Assembly (NCBI RefSeq): GCF_016406325.1
Contig: NZ_CP066370.1
Location: 3,100,001-3,164,000 of the forward strand
DNA: 64,000 nt
Direction: 5' to 3'
From: Shewanella putrefaciens
GTDB lineage: Bacteria > Pseudomonadota > Gammaproteobacteria > Enterobacterales > Shewanellaceae
The translations under genes were made by a program, and so were the position numbers. Shown here piece by piece: positions 56,610 to 64,000 of the stretch. The first letter of the stretch is position 1, and the number at the start of each line of letters is the position of its first letter. The notes under the pieces are model-generated. The model did no database searches. It saw only the letters and a program-made list of their open reading frames with translations, and had not been told where the DNA came from.

Positions 56610-57325
56610 TTGACGCTTCTTATCGTAACAGTCATAAGTAAATTAGCGAATGGGAATAACATTAACTTACATGGAAATAGAAAGATTTAAAGCGGCACAC
56701 ATCCGCTTTATGATAATTTTTTACTTTCTCCATAATTTTTGATTTTTTAGTCATCCTTAAGCAGAACAATAGCTTCCCAGAAAAACCAATAAAACGATTG
56801 AGCATGCCACTAAATTGCGCATAAAAATGTAATCTCGCTCAACAGTAACGTCATATCAAGGTTAAAACGGGCCACGCCTGCGGCTGGTCATGCTATTTTT
56901 CTATTCCCCTCCAGCCATTTGGCAATAACGACTAAAAAATCACCAGAGGCTGCATTTCATGTCCTGAACATGATATTTTTTACTCGATCCTGAACAGATC
57001 ACATAATCGGTGACACGATAATACGCTTATAAAAAGTGCATGAACAATAACGAGCTAACCAATTGATTAATTTAATATAGCATAGTGATAGCTTGATAAA
57101 AATGACTATAGACTAAAGTGGAGTACGTAAAAAATAACTATGCTGTTTTGCTGCTTATATCAAACTAACAAGCGAATCGTTTTACATAGGAAGGCGAAGC
57201 GAGTAATCTTCCCCCTTCTCGTTTTTGAGTTGAATGAAAATGCACCTTAACTGGCATTAAAAACAGTTTGGACTGCGGCTTATTCAAATTTATTTTGTGC
57301 GACTCGTACTTTAAGGTGTACACCA
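56610..57325. other. Long intergenic stretch
   Basis: 716 bases without a supportable gene. A small hairpin (TCATGT/ACATGA, 56957–56973) is followed by a T-rich run, which could end a short transcript on the plus strand, but no matching promoter or conserved RNA is recognised. The final 50 bases hold the ribosome binding site of the next gene. Confidence 0.4.
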
Positions 57326-58684
57326 TTGGCTACTGAACATAAAAACCGCAATATGAAGACGATACTCACCTTTATCGTCCCTTCGCTGATAGGTCTGCTG
57401 CTGTTTATGACCCCACTCAGCTACAACGATGCGATCACTATCCCTATCGCTATTATATCTAAAGCATTACAAAGTGCATTGAGTGAAGTACTCACTTTAA
57501 TAGTGACTATTATTGTCGTGGCAATGGCTTTGGCCTCATTGCTCACAAAAATAGTTCAACCTAAGTTCGTCCTTAATAACCATTTTCTCAATGGGCTACT
57601 CAATATTAGCCCTTTATGGCTAACCACTCGTATTGTGGGTGCCGTGTTTATCGTACTCACTTACGGTGTTATTGGCCCTGAAGTAATTAACTCATCAAGC
57701 ACTGGTGCGCTGGTTTTAAATGACCTGCTGCCAGTGTTATTTTGCGTATTTATATTTGCAGGAATGTTGTTACCGCTACTACTCAACTTTGGTCTGCTCG
57801 AACTTTTTGGCACGCTATTAACTAAGATTATGCGCCCCGTATTCAATCTACCGGGTCGCAGTGCTATCGACTGTATGGCTTCGTGGTTAGGTGATGGCAG
57901 CGTGGGGATTCTACTCACCAGCAAGCAATACGAAGCACGCTTTTATACCCAGAGAGAAGCCGCGGTTATTGGCACCACTTTCTCCGCAGTATCAATCACC
58001 TTCAGCTTAGTAGTGATCTCACAAGTGAAGTTAGAGCATATGTTTGTGCCATTTTACTTAACCGTGTGCTTAGCGGGTTTTGCCGCCGCAGTGATTGTGC
58101 CAAAGTTACCGCCTCTTTCGTGGAAAAAAGATCATTATATCGACGATACCCCCCGTAAACCCGATGATGAAATTATTCCAGCGGGGCACAGTGCTTTTTC
58201 TTGGGGCTTTGATAAAGCTTTAGAAAAAGCCGCCAGTGCAGGAGGAATTAAAACCGTCTTACATGAGGGTATTAAAAACGTTGTTGATATGGTGTTTGGC
58301 ATTATCCCCGTGGTAATGGCAATCGGTACTCTGGCACTGATTATCGCCGAACATACGCCCATCTTTAACTATTTAGGTATGCCATTTATTCCATTACTTG
58401 AATTACTGCATATTCCTGAAGCGACTGAAGCCTCTAAAACTATCGTTGTTGGCTTTGCCGATATGTTTATTCCTTCTATCCTCGCAAGCTCAATTGAGTC
58501 GGATATGACTCGCTTTGTGATTGCGGCGTTATCTGTGACTCAGTTGATTTATATGAGTGAAGTGGGCGCACTGCTGATCGGCAGTAAAATTCCGGTGAAC
58601 TTTATTGAGCTATTCGTGGTGTTTATCCTGCGTACCTTAGTGACGCTGCCAGTGATTGCGGGTGTTGCTCACTTGCTATTCTAA
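57326..58684 (+). CDS. YjiH family membrane protein with nucleoside-recognition (Gate) domain
   Basis: 452 residues with about ten membrane segments. The Gate/nucleoside-recognition motif region is LLNFGLLELFGTLLTKIMRPVF, then GRSAIDCMASWLGDGSVGILLT; the C-terminal half repeats the fold with FADMFIPSILASSIES and FVIAALSVTQLIYMSEVG. It is related to YjiH; substrate unknown. The start is a TTG at 57326: AAGGTG lies seven bases before it, while the ATG at 57353 has no such site. A strong terminator follows. Confidence 0.85.
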   Translation: MATEHKNRNMKTILTFIVPSLIGLLLFMTPLSYNDAITIPIAIISKALQSALSEVLTLIVTIIVVAMALASLLTKIVQPKFVLNNHFLNGLLNISPLWLTTRIVGAVFIVLTYGVIGPEVINSSSTGALVLNDLLPVLFCVFIFAGMLLPLLLNFGLLELFGTLLTKIMRPVFNLPGRSAIDCMASWLGDGSVGILLTSKQYEARFYTQREAAVIGTTFSAVSITFSLVVISQVKLEHMFVPFYLTVCLAGFAAAVIVPKLPPLSWKKDHYIDDTPRKPDDEIIPAGHSAFSWGFDKALEKAASAGGIKTVLHEGIKNVVDMVFGIIPVVMAIGTLALIIAEHTPIFNYLGMPFIPLLELLHIPEATEASKTIVVGFADMFIPSILASSIESDMTRFVIAALSVTQLIYMSEVGALLIGSKIPVNFIELFVVFILRTLVTLPVIAGVAHLLF

Positions 58685-58709
58685 ACGCAAAAACCTTTGA
58701 AAAGCTCAA

Positions 58710-58742
58710 GGGGAGTCAGGTTAACTGACTCCCCATTTTTTT
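58710..58742 (+). terminator. Rho-independent terminator of the yjiH-type gene
   Basis: GGGGAGTCA and TGACTCCCC pair over a short loop containing GTTAAC, followed by seven T on the plus strand. Confidence 0.93.
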
Positions 58743-58916
58743 GTACTCACTCATATACGAACTGACAGTTTTGATTATATAGTGTGACTAAAGCGTACAA
58801 ACGCCACTCGTAACCACACAACTCAGTTTTGGACAGAAGTACTTTAAGAATTTCTGGATAGCACTGCTGAGGATCAAACTTGGTCATTTAATTCTTTAAG
58901 TGCTGGCTTATGATGA

Positions 58917-59142
58917 GCCATGGCATTCGCTCACCGACACGCAGCGAGTCCATCCGTGGATGCTCGACCGCCCCGTCCATGGGGCGGACGGTCGTCTCGC
59001 CAATCACCATGGCTCACCTGTTTAACATCGGTGTAGCCTGTTTGTTTTAAAGTAGATATGCGACTTGTTTTTGGACAAAAGCATGTTAGATTCCCAACTC
59101 TAATTATTGAGTTTCGGATTAAAATTTCTATAGAGATAACGC
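58917..59142 (-). repeat. Two-block repeat copy B, inverted relative to copy A
   Basis: Read on the minus strand, block 1 (about 59142–59066) begins GCGTTATCTCTATAGAAATT and block 2 (59018–58917) begins GGTGAGCCATGG and ends GCCATGGC. Both have the order and sense of copy A at 5267–5539. Block 2 is 102 bases in each copy and about 90% identical by eye. Block 1 follows directly the right end of the attC of the OLD cassette. Confidence 0.82.
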
Positions 59143-59205
59143 TCCACTCACCGGAATTTTGGGAGCGTAGCGAGTAAAATTTCCGTATGGAGTGGCTTGT
59201 TAAGT
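59134..59205 (-). repeat. attC-like recombination site behind the OLD gene
   Basis: On the minus strand the site opens with ACTTAAC (fits RYYYAAC) and closes with GCGTTATC. Inside, AAGCCACTC pairs with GAGTGGAGC, and CGGAAATTTT with AAAATTCCG, around a loop of about 15 bases. Inverted outer arms, extrahelical bases and a 72-base length are all attC-like. It starts two bases after the OLD stop codon, the usual compact cassette layout. Confidence 0.65.
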
Positions 59206-59206
59206 T

Positions 59207-60823
59207 TCAAAACGACAACTCCCATGCGCGTAAAAGTGTCTCAAATACAGATTTCATTTCCGTTTCGAATTGTTCTTTCGTAATTTCATCACCAACTCGT
59301 CTTGACAGACTTGTTTTCTGCTTGCCCGTCATACTTGCAACTTGCTGATCCGTTCTTCTCCAGTCCAAGTGATTTGGATAGCACTCCTCCAATGAGCCGT
59401 GGGCTAAGACTTTAATCTGCCTTCGATCATTAAATCTTCTAAACTCCTTCATGAACTCATCAAAGCCGCCTTGCGCCTTTTGAGTTGGCGCATCGCACAA
59501 GACAACCATCTTTTCTTCGAATATAGAACTCTCAAGAGGTTTAAATGCCTTTCTTATTGCATTAATTGAGCGCTTAGCTTGATGAGTATCTCCTTCAGCA
59601 GAAATTATTTGAATTGTCGGCTTGCCGGAATAAAAGCGTTTAATTACACGGGTTAACAATTCAACCTCGCTCGGTCCTTCTACTATTAAAAAGTTACGAG
59701 GAAGCAAAAGATCAGACGGGCTTCCACCTAGTAATTCAAAGACAACGTAGGGCTTATCCAGTTGATCGACGTACTTAAAATGAGTAATGCTATCTTCTTT
59801 CTCTACTTTATAAATTTTTTGTGATGGATGCTCGTCTGCTACAAATACCGATGAATGGGTATTTATAAATACTTGATCTAGCTCAGCGCTCAATGTTAGG
59901 AGTACTTCTTTTAATTTCCGCTGTGCGGTTGGGTGTAAATGAAGTTCTGCTTCATCAATGAAGAATAAAAAAGACTTGCCTGCATCTTCTCTACCTTTTC
60001 TGTAATCTGCATACGCCTGGATAATGGCAAGCATAAGAGCCCTCTGCATGCCATCACCTTTTTCAGATGCATATGTTTCTACACCATCATCAACTCTAGT
60101 CTGGAAGTTTTTTAGCAAATCATTGAATTCTGGACTTGTTACTTCGAAACTAACCTTTGTGCATTCAGCAAATTGTTTTTCCAAATGAGTTTTAACATTG
60201 TCGCCTAAACGATCAAACTCCAACTTTACAGCTGAGCCTTCATCATCAAACAACTCATCAAACTTGTCTCTAAAAGCTCTGTATTGAGGGTTGTCTTGCA
60301 GAATCTCTTCAAGAACAGAAGACAGCATAATGCCAACCGGAGTCTTCGCAGAATATTTTGCCACTTCATCAAAATATTGCTTGGTATGTATATATTCGAA
60401 CTTTGGTAGAAAATCGTTAAACGCTTTATCAAAACCTGCTGGATTTTTAGCTAACTCTTCTCCATTTATTATTATTTTTCTTTTGCTAGGCTCTTCGCTT
60501 GATCTTTCAACAACTAACTTATCGTTACCGTTTAACACGCCTAACATTTTAGTCTTATTGGCTTCATTGCGCATATTTTCAGCGCCATGCAATGCACCTG
60601 TAAACTCAATTTTTACTGAAATGGTTTTTGATGTATCTCCTTTTGGGTGTAAATCCTTCATAGACACACCCTTAGAAGTTCCATTGAAAAACCATTCAAC
60701 CGCTTCGAAGAAATTAGTCTTGCCTGCGTTATTTTGACCTACAAAGATATTGAAGTTATCACAATCAAAATGAGCTTCGCCGATAGACCTGAAATTGCTT
60801 ATAGATACTTTAGATATTTTCAT
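59207..60823 (-). CDS. OLD family ATP-dependent nuclease (AAA ATPase plus TOPRIM)
   Basis: 538 residues. N-terminal SMC-like ATPase: Walker A GQNNAGKT (29–36), signature-like YASEKGDGMQRALML (about 251–265), Walker B FFIDEAELHLHP (288–298), and NTHSSVF (321–327). C-terminal TOPRIM part from about 377: FLIVEGPSEVELL with the catalytic Glu, and VVLCDAPT (Asp 444), then SLEECYPNHL. OLD proteins cut DNA or RNA and several act in phage defence. No UvrD-like helicase follows, so this is not a Gabija pair; it looks like a stand-alone OLD protein. AGGG precedes the ATG. An attC-like site lies at each end, so the gene appears to be an integron cassette. Activity is inferred. Confidence 0.85.
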   Translation of the reverse strand: MKISKVSISNFRSIGEAHFDCDNFNIFVGQNNAGKTNFFEAVEWFFNGTSKGVSMKDLHPKGDTSKTISVKIEFTGALHGAENMRNEANKTKMLGVLNGNDKLVVERSSEEPSKRKIIINGEELAKNPAGFDKAFNDFLPKFEYIHTKQYFDEVAKYSAKTPVGIMLSSVLEEILQDNPQYRAFRDKFDELFDDEGSAVKLEFDRLGDNVKTHLEKQFAECTKVSFEVTSPEFNDLLKNFQTRVDDGVETYASEKGDGMQRALMLAIIQAYADYRKGREDAGKSFLFFIDEAELHLHPTAQRKLKEVLLTLSAELDQVFINTHSSVFVADEHPSQKIYKVEKEDSITHFKYVDQLDKPYVVFELLGGSPSDLLLPRNFLIVEGPSEVELLTRVIKRFYSGKPTIQIISAEGDTHQAKRSINAIRKAFKPLESSIFEEKMVVLCDAPTQKAQGGFDEFMKEFRRFNDRRQIKVLAHGSLEECYPNHLDWRRTDQQVASMTGKQKTSLSRRVGDEITKEQFETEMKSVFETLLRAWELSF

Positions 60824-61300
60824 CGTTCCCTGACCTCTGATTGAAGACTTAACGTCTTAGTATTTATGCGCTGTGCTGTTTGCAGGGCATAAATCGCTTG
60901 TTGGACTTGGCCGCTGCCACATCCGTGTAAATGGGTATGAATGATGCTATAGGAATTTGCTTTTTTGCGGTAGCGGTTTTTTATACCATTTGATGGGTAA
61001 TCACTTGATATCGTTTTAGCTTTCTCATGCTTTTACGCTCACTTTCGACTGATTATTGACCTTGGTTAACAGCATTTGGAGCCCACATTCAGGCTGATAC
61101 TCGTATGACATTTCCTCATTGGCTCACATGATTGCGGTTGGATAAAACTGATAAGGCCAGAGCTCTGTAGCATTACTAAAATTGGGTCAATGTTTTGATG
61201 TTGGAGTTAGCTAGATGCCACTTTGCTAACAAGGAATAGGGCATAAATTGCGTTTTGGACTTGCCAGTAGCTACATCCGTGTCAATTGGTATAAATGATG
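60824..61300. other. Gene-free stretch between OLD and the DUF2931 fragment
   Basis: Contains one attC-like site and both copies of a 119-bp direct repeat (listed separately). The rest (about 61004–61238) has no coding frame I can support and may be decayed cassette DNA. Confidence 0.45.
60847..60906 (-). repeat. attC-like site upstream of the OLD gene
   Basis: On the minus strand it opens with GTCCAAC (fits RYYYAAC) and closes with GTTAAGT (fits GTTRRRY). Between them ATTTATGC and GCATAAAT pair perfectly around CCCTGC/GCACAGC. About 60 bases. It ends 24 bases before the OLD start codon, as expected for the preceding cassette's attC. Arms pair imperfectly. Confidence 0.5.
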
Positions 61301-61357
61301 CTAAAGGAATTGGCTTTGTTGCGGTAGCAGTTTTTTATTCAGTTTGGTGGGTAACCC
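60885..61357 (-). repeat. 119-bp imperfect direct repeat pair
   Basis: 60885–61003 and 61239–61357 align along their length with roughly three-quarters identity (both begin GGGCATAAAT and contain ACATCCGTGT, TGATGCTA and GCGGTAGC). Each carries attC-derived sequence at its left end. The second copy joins the start of a truncated DUF2931 gene. They are probably 3' ends of related cassettes. Confidence 0.7.
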
Positions 61358-61486
61358 AAAGTTCATCCAAATTGGAACCGACCATATGGCGTCACTCTTG
61401 ATTTTTATCCCAGATGGACCGGCGTGACAAGCTATGGTCAATGGCAATAGCTGCAGTAAGAGTATCCAGTTCATTGATATCATCAT
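61301..61486 (-). pseudogene. Truncated DUF2931 lipoprotein copy
   Basis: The first 140 bases of this frame (about 61345–61486) are a diverged duplicate of the start of the intact DUF2931 gene upstream: WILLLQLLPLTIAC against WILLLLLLPLTTAC. After the lipobox the frame is shifted relative to the intact gene, and downstream of about 61357 the similarity changes to the 119-bp repeat. The body of the gene is missing. Its start overlaps the stop of the intact gene (ATGATGA). Confidence 0.65.
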
Positions 61487-62181
61487 TGCACGGGGTTTGT
61501 ATCTGTTTTGGGTTGTGCAGCGCGGTAAGCGTCCATGATTGGAGCCCAGGCCATGCCACTGGGTGTAGGGTACTGTTGATAGGCATCACGATATGCTTTA
61601 TCAAAATCGTCGAACCACACTTTGTAGACTTTGGTGATGGGATTTTCCTTGTCTTGCGAGGTTTGCATTTCCTTAGCAATCCCCCTAGCCAGCAGGATAT
61701 CAGGCTTCACTTTGGCATTGGTTAAAAACGCCTCGACATAACCTCCGGTCGCCATACCCAGCCCAATATTCCTACGACGCTCTTCACGCCACACATCCCT
61801 TACTTTGAAGCGATAAGGTTGCGCAATTATGCTTTCTAACTCTGCTGGCAACGTCAAACTTATGCGATAGCGCTTCTTGTCGTGAAATGAAATCCACTCT
61901 AGCTCCACCAGGTCCGGAATCGGCCGTGTGGTGTGACTTCCTTTAGAAATACTCCAGCGATAGTCTTTTTCTTTTAACCCTTCAGCCCCGAAAAATCCGG
62001 CAGAACCATTGGTTGAGGCATCCACCAACTTACCCTGACGATAAAAGAGTACCTCGGTTACCCAAAGTTCATCTGAGTTGGAACCCACCATATGGCGCCA
62101 CTCTAGATTTTTTGGCTCAGTTGGAACAGTCTGACAAGCTGTGGTCAATGGCAACAGCAGCAATAATAGTATCCAGCGCAT
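61483..62181 (-). CDS. DUF2931 family lipoprotein
   Basis: 232 residues. Signal peptide with lipobox LTTAC (MRWILLLLLLPLTTAC), so a lipid-anchored envelope protein. The mature part carries HMVGSNSDELWVTEVLFYRQGKLV, FEWISF-like LEWISFHDKKRYRISLTLP and YKVWFDDFDKAYRDAYQQYP, which I recognise as DUF2931. Function unknown; these genes often occur as tandem paralogues, and a truncated copy does follow here. AGGGAGG precedes the ATG by seven bases, a strong start. Confidence 0.8.
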   Translation of the reverse strand: MRWILLLLLLPLTTACQTVPTEPKNLEWRHMVGSNSDELWVTEVLFYRQGKLVDASTNGSAGFFGAEGLKEKDYRWSISKGSHTTRPIPDLVELEWISFHDKKRYRISLTLPAELESIIAQPYRFKVRDVWREERRRNIGLGMATGGYVEAFLTNAKVKPDILLARGIAKEMQTSQDKENPITKVYKVWFDDFDKAYRDAYQQYPTPSGMAWAPIMDAYRAAQPKTDTNPVQ

Positions 62182-62342
62182 TAATAACCTCCCTTTTGGT
62201 TACCCGTCATCTTGCTAACCTCTTTTTCACCCATTCTATTGTGGATACTGACTAGCCCGGTATCCGCGCTGTAGCGCAAGTGTACTGAGATCACTAAATT
62301 AATACGCTTCGCCCCGTTTCATTTCATCTGCATCCTAGGGCC

Positions 62343-62612
62343 CTATATGCGGTGCGATTCTGCTATTTCTCTGCCCCATTTACGCACCTGTTCATAATCC
62401 GGCGCGGTGTCCGGATTTTCCCAATATACGAAAACCAAAACTCGATCTGGTAGATTTAAGTTGCCTGATTCGTACCACTCAATTTGAAGATTGTTAAATC
62501 CCCCATCGATCATGCCTCGTCGCATAGACTCAAAGTCATCTTCATTTAATGACTGAATAGAAGAGTCTCCTTCTCTCCATGTAACGATAATGTGGTACGT
62601 ATTTCGATTCAT
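62343..62612 (-). CDS. Small hypothetical protein, cassette-like
   Basis: About 89 residues from the ATG at 62612 (MNRNTYHIIVTWREGD); the frame is open from a GTG at 62624. AGGTG, nine bases before the ATG, is itself part of the attC right arm of the preceding cassette, a neat cassette-type start. The protein is acidic with several Trp (EWYESGNL, FVYWENPD, VRKWGREI), without signal or membrane segment. No family recognised. Confidence 0.55.
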   Translation of the reverse strand: MNRNTYHIIVTWREGDSSIQSLNEDDFESMRRGMIDGGFNNLQIEWYESGNLNLPDRVLVFVYWENPDTAPDYEQVRKWGREIAESHRI

Positions 62613-62622
62613 ATTTTCAGAC

Positions 62623-62676
62623 ACCTAACATTTTATTAGTGCAATGCTTCAGCCAGAGCGTTTCGACTTGTTAAGC
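62623..62676 (-). repeat. attC-like site between the SUKH gene and the small protein
   Basis: On the minus strand it opens with GCTTAAC (fits RYYYAAC) and closes with GTTAGGT (fits GTTRRRY); TTAACA and TGTTAG can pair. The SUKH stop codon TAA lies inside the left arm. The inner stem is poor, so it may be degenerate. Confidence 0.45.
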
Positions 62677-63132
62677 GTTAGTGGTACGAGCCAGCCACTC
62701 GCTCATTGAATTTGATACCTTTTTAACATCACTACCATCATGATGGAATATCCATACTGAGAAGTTGTCTTCTGGGTCTAAGTACAATAGATCCCCGTTT
62801 TCTTCTGCAACAACAAACCCATTGGCTACTCTGTTTATAGGAAGCTTACCCTCTGATGAGTGAACAAACTCACTGTTCGAGAACTCTTGGTAGCATTTTA
62901 GATATAGTTCCAATTGTCGATGTGCTGGAGCATTGCCTACTCCTGACATTTTAATGTTTTCACAAAGTAACTCTTCGTCAAAAAATGCCCAGCACCTTCC
63001 CTTGAATTCAGGGTATTCATCTGGGTATTCGTTAAAACAGTAATCTTCGCCAGCGTCGATACCTGCGACAAACTCAAGATAATCGCTTGGCAGTTCTATG
63101 CCTCGTTCTATTTGTAATTCCAAGATTTTCAC
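62671..63132 (-). CDS. SMI1/KNR4 (SUKH) family protein
   Basis: 153 residues. SUKH-1-like pattern: ELPSDYLEFVAGIDAGEDYCF near the N-terminus, then NEYPDEYPEFKGRCWAFFDE, NGFVVAEENGDLLYLDPED and a C-terminal DVKKVSNSMSEWL. Members of this superfamily are immunity proteins against secreted nuclease or other toxins, or have related binding roles; no toxin gene is adjacent, so it would be an orphan immunity gene. The GTG start at 63132 has AGGA six bases upstream. Its stop codon lies within an attC-like left arm. Confidence 0.72.
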   Translation of the reverse strand: MKILELQIERGIELPSDYLEFVAGIDAGEDYCFNEYPDEYPEFKGRCWAFFDEELLCENIKMSGVGNAPAHRQLELYLKCYQEFSNSEFVHSSEGKLPINRVANGFVVAEENGDLLYLDPEDNFSVWIFHHDGSDVKKVSNSMSEWLARTTNA

Positions 63133-63484
63133 GATTCTTCCTTATTTGTTAGACGGCTGCGTATTGACCAGCTTCAAACTACAGACTGCAATGGTTAAGT
63201 AGCTTCTCAAAAGCTGCATATTCATAACCTACACGGCATATTACAAGTTTATTGACTCTAGGCAAGTTCATGGAGGGAGGTTCTATCGATATTAGTTTTT
63301 GGAGCTTGAAGCACTAAACCGCAATTAGCTTCTTGTCCCAATTATAATGACACGCTGTGACTTTGCGTTTATTAATCTATGATTCAATGAACCAGACTTA
63401 CTTCATCTGGTTCATGTGTTGAAATATCATTATTTGATATGGATGGCAGCTAATCTGCCACCTCTAATTTAGCTGTACTATATA
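63133..63484. other. Gene-free stretch with an attC half-site
   Basis: Minus-strand GTCTAAC (63148–63154), flanked by CGCAGCC, fits an attC left arm just before the SUKH start codon, but no right arm follows. The remaining bases hold no gene I can support. Confidence 0.35.
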
Positions 63485-63652
63485 TTATTGAGCATTAAGC
63501 CATTCAGACGCTGGCAACGGCCTATCAACAATGCGGATCTCAGCAATATCACCTCGGAATAGGTCAGCGATTTCACCTTCCCAGCTAGAGGCTCCTACCA
63601 TCCATTCACCTCCAGGGATACTCACTGTAATGGTATAGCGAGTCTGGCCACT
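63485..63652 (-). pseudogene. C-terminal fragment of a LamG-like domain protein
   Basis: A frame of 55 codons, closed upstream by a TAG at 63653–63655, with no start codon near its beginning. It reads YTITVSIPGGEW, then WEGEIADLFRGDIAEIRIVD, then RPLPASEWLNAQ and stop. This is the usual ending of concanavalin-like LamG domains of surface proteins. Only the 3' end remains, so it is a gene remnant. Confidence 0.55.
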
Positions 63653-63827
63653 CTATTAAAGCTAATATTAGATTATTGAGGGAAAATACAAATGGCTAAA
63701 CCTCGATAGATATCCATTTCAAACACGCTTTGGGGCAAAAGTGAGTTAACTCAACCTATCGGCTCTCATTGCATCCTGGCATCCTGATGTGAATCTTGAC
63801 AGGTTAAGTCTAGGCTAATCCACCTTT

Positions 63828-63845
63828 TTGTCATCTGCATGTCAC
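63828..63845 (+). promoter_or_regulatory. PHO-box-like site
   Basis: TTGTCATCTGCATGTCAC fits the PhoB consensus of two CTGTCAT-type units 11 bases apart. Weaker units follow in the same spacing (CTTCATC near 63851, CAGTCAA near 63861). It lies 75 bases before the start codon at 63920. Confidence 0.6.
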
Positions 63846-63919
63846 TTAAGCTTCATCATTCAGTCAAAGCACGTGACTACTCTCTAAGGCAGTCAACAGC
63901 CGCATAGGGTGAATATCAG

Positions 63920-64000
63920 ATGACTGGAGCCAACAACAGAGGGCTTGAGCGCACGCTTAGCCACACACTCAACCATCCCCGCAACCGTCCCAGTAACTAT
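63920..64000 (+). CDS. Start of an unidentified gene, partial
   Basis: The first 27 codons (MTGANNRGLERTLSHTLNHP and on) run open to the window edge. AGGGTG lies about nine bases before the ATG. The basic, polar N-terminus does not identify the family; the upstream PHO-box-like site suggests a phosphate-starvation gene, such as a phosphate transporter permease with a cytoplasmic N-terminus, but this is a guess. Confidence 0.5.
   Translation, partial: MTGANNRGLERTLSHTLNHPRNRPSNY

Larger units (their letters stand above)
58743..59206. other. Gene-free stretch holding repeat copy B and an attC site
   Basis: No gene is seen. About 170 bases of unremarkable sequence precede repeat copy B (58917–59142), which is followed at once by the attC site of the OLD cassette. 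Confidence 0.6.

Noticed and set aside
56957..56982. Small RNA gene ending in a hairpin with T-run
   Set aside because: The stem is only six pairs and no promoter or conserved RNA structure could be recognised.
59207..60823. Gabija system (GajA plus GajB)
   Set aside because: No UvrD-like helicase gene lies next to the OLD gene.
58743..63700. Insertion sequence or transposon as the source of the right flank
   Set aside because: No transposase frame, terminal inverted repeats or target duplications were found; attC-like sites explain the layout better.

Overview
The window looks like chromosome of a Shewanella-type gammaproteobacterium. This rests on the overall protein character, on gene order such as glyA–nrdR–ribD–riboflavin synthase–ribB–ribH–nusB–thiL–pgpA and rlmD/barA, and on a 102-bp GC-rich repeat that I remember as frequent in Shewanella genomes. 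No species call can be made from the sequence alone.

Layout. 1–1806: a partial folate-independent methionine synthase (mesD) and its partner mesX. 1807–5671: an accessory stretch with a small membrane protein, an HNH-domain protein followed by a collapsed Vibrio-type integron attC site, a broken gene, an unknown protein and repeat copy A. 5672–58684: a dense, ordinary core. It holds relA, rlmD, barA, recN (SOS controlled), the riboflavin/thiamine/nusB operon, glyA, ettA, a LysR-controlled group (metallo-beta-lactamase-fold, DsbA-like and NTF2-like proteins), two RND efflux systems, an MFS exporter with an AraC regulator, a divergent purA paralogue, cheV, GGDEF–EAL and HDOD signalling proteins, trhP with a ferredoxin, and the anaerobic ubiquinone genes ubiT/ubiU/ubiV. 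58685–63655: a second accessory stretch with repeat copy B in inverted orientation, a run of attC-like sites on the minus strand without an integrase, an OLD-family ATPase/nuclease, DUF2931 lipoprotein copies, a small unknown protein, a SUKH-type protein and a LamG fragment. 63656–64000: a PHO-box-like promoter and the first codons of a plus-strand gene.

The most unusual feature is the pair of accessory flanks. Both contain cassette-like genes, attC or attC-derived sequence, and the same two-block repeat in inverted orientation, about 53 kb apart and pointing inward. The right flank has the structure of a cluster of attC sites lacking an integron integrase (CALIN), and its best-formed cassette carries a probable phage-defence gene.

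No tRNA, rRNA, CRISPR array, complete insertion sequence or integrase gene was seen.
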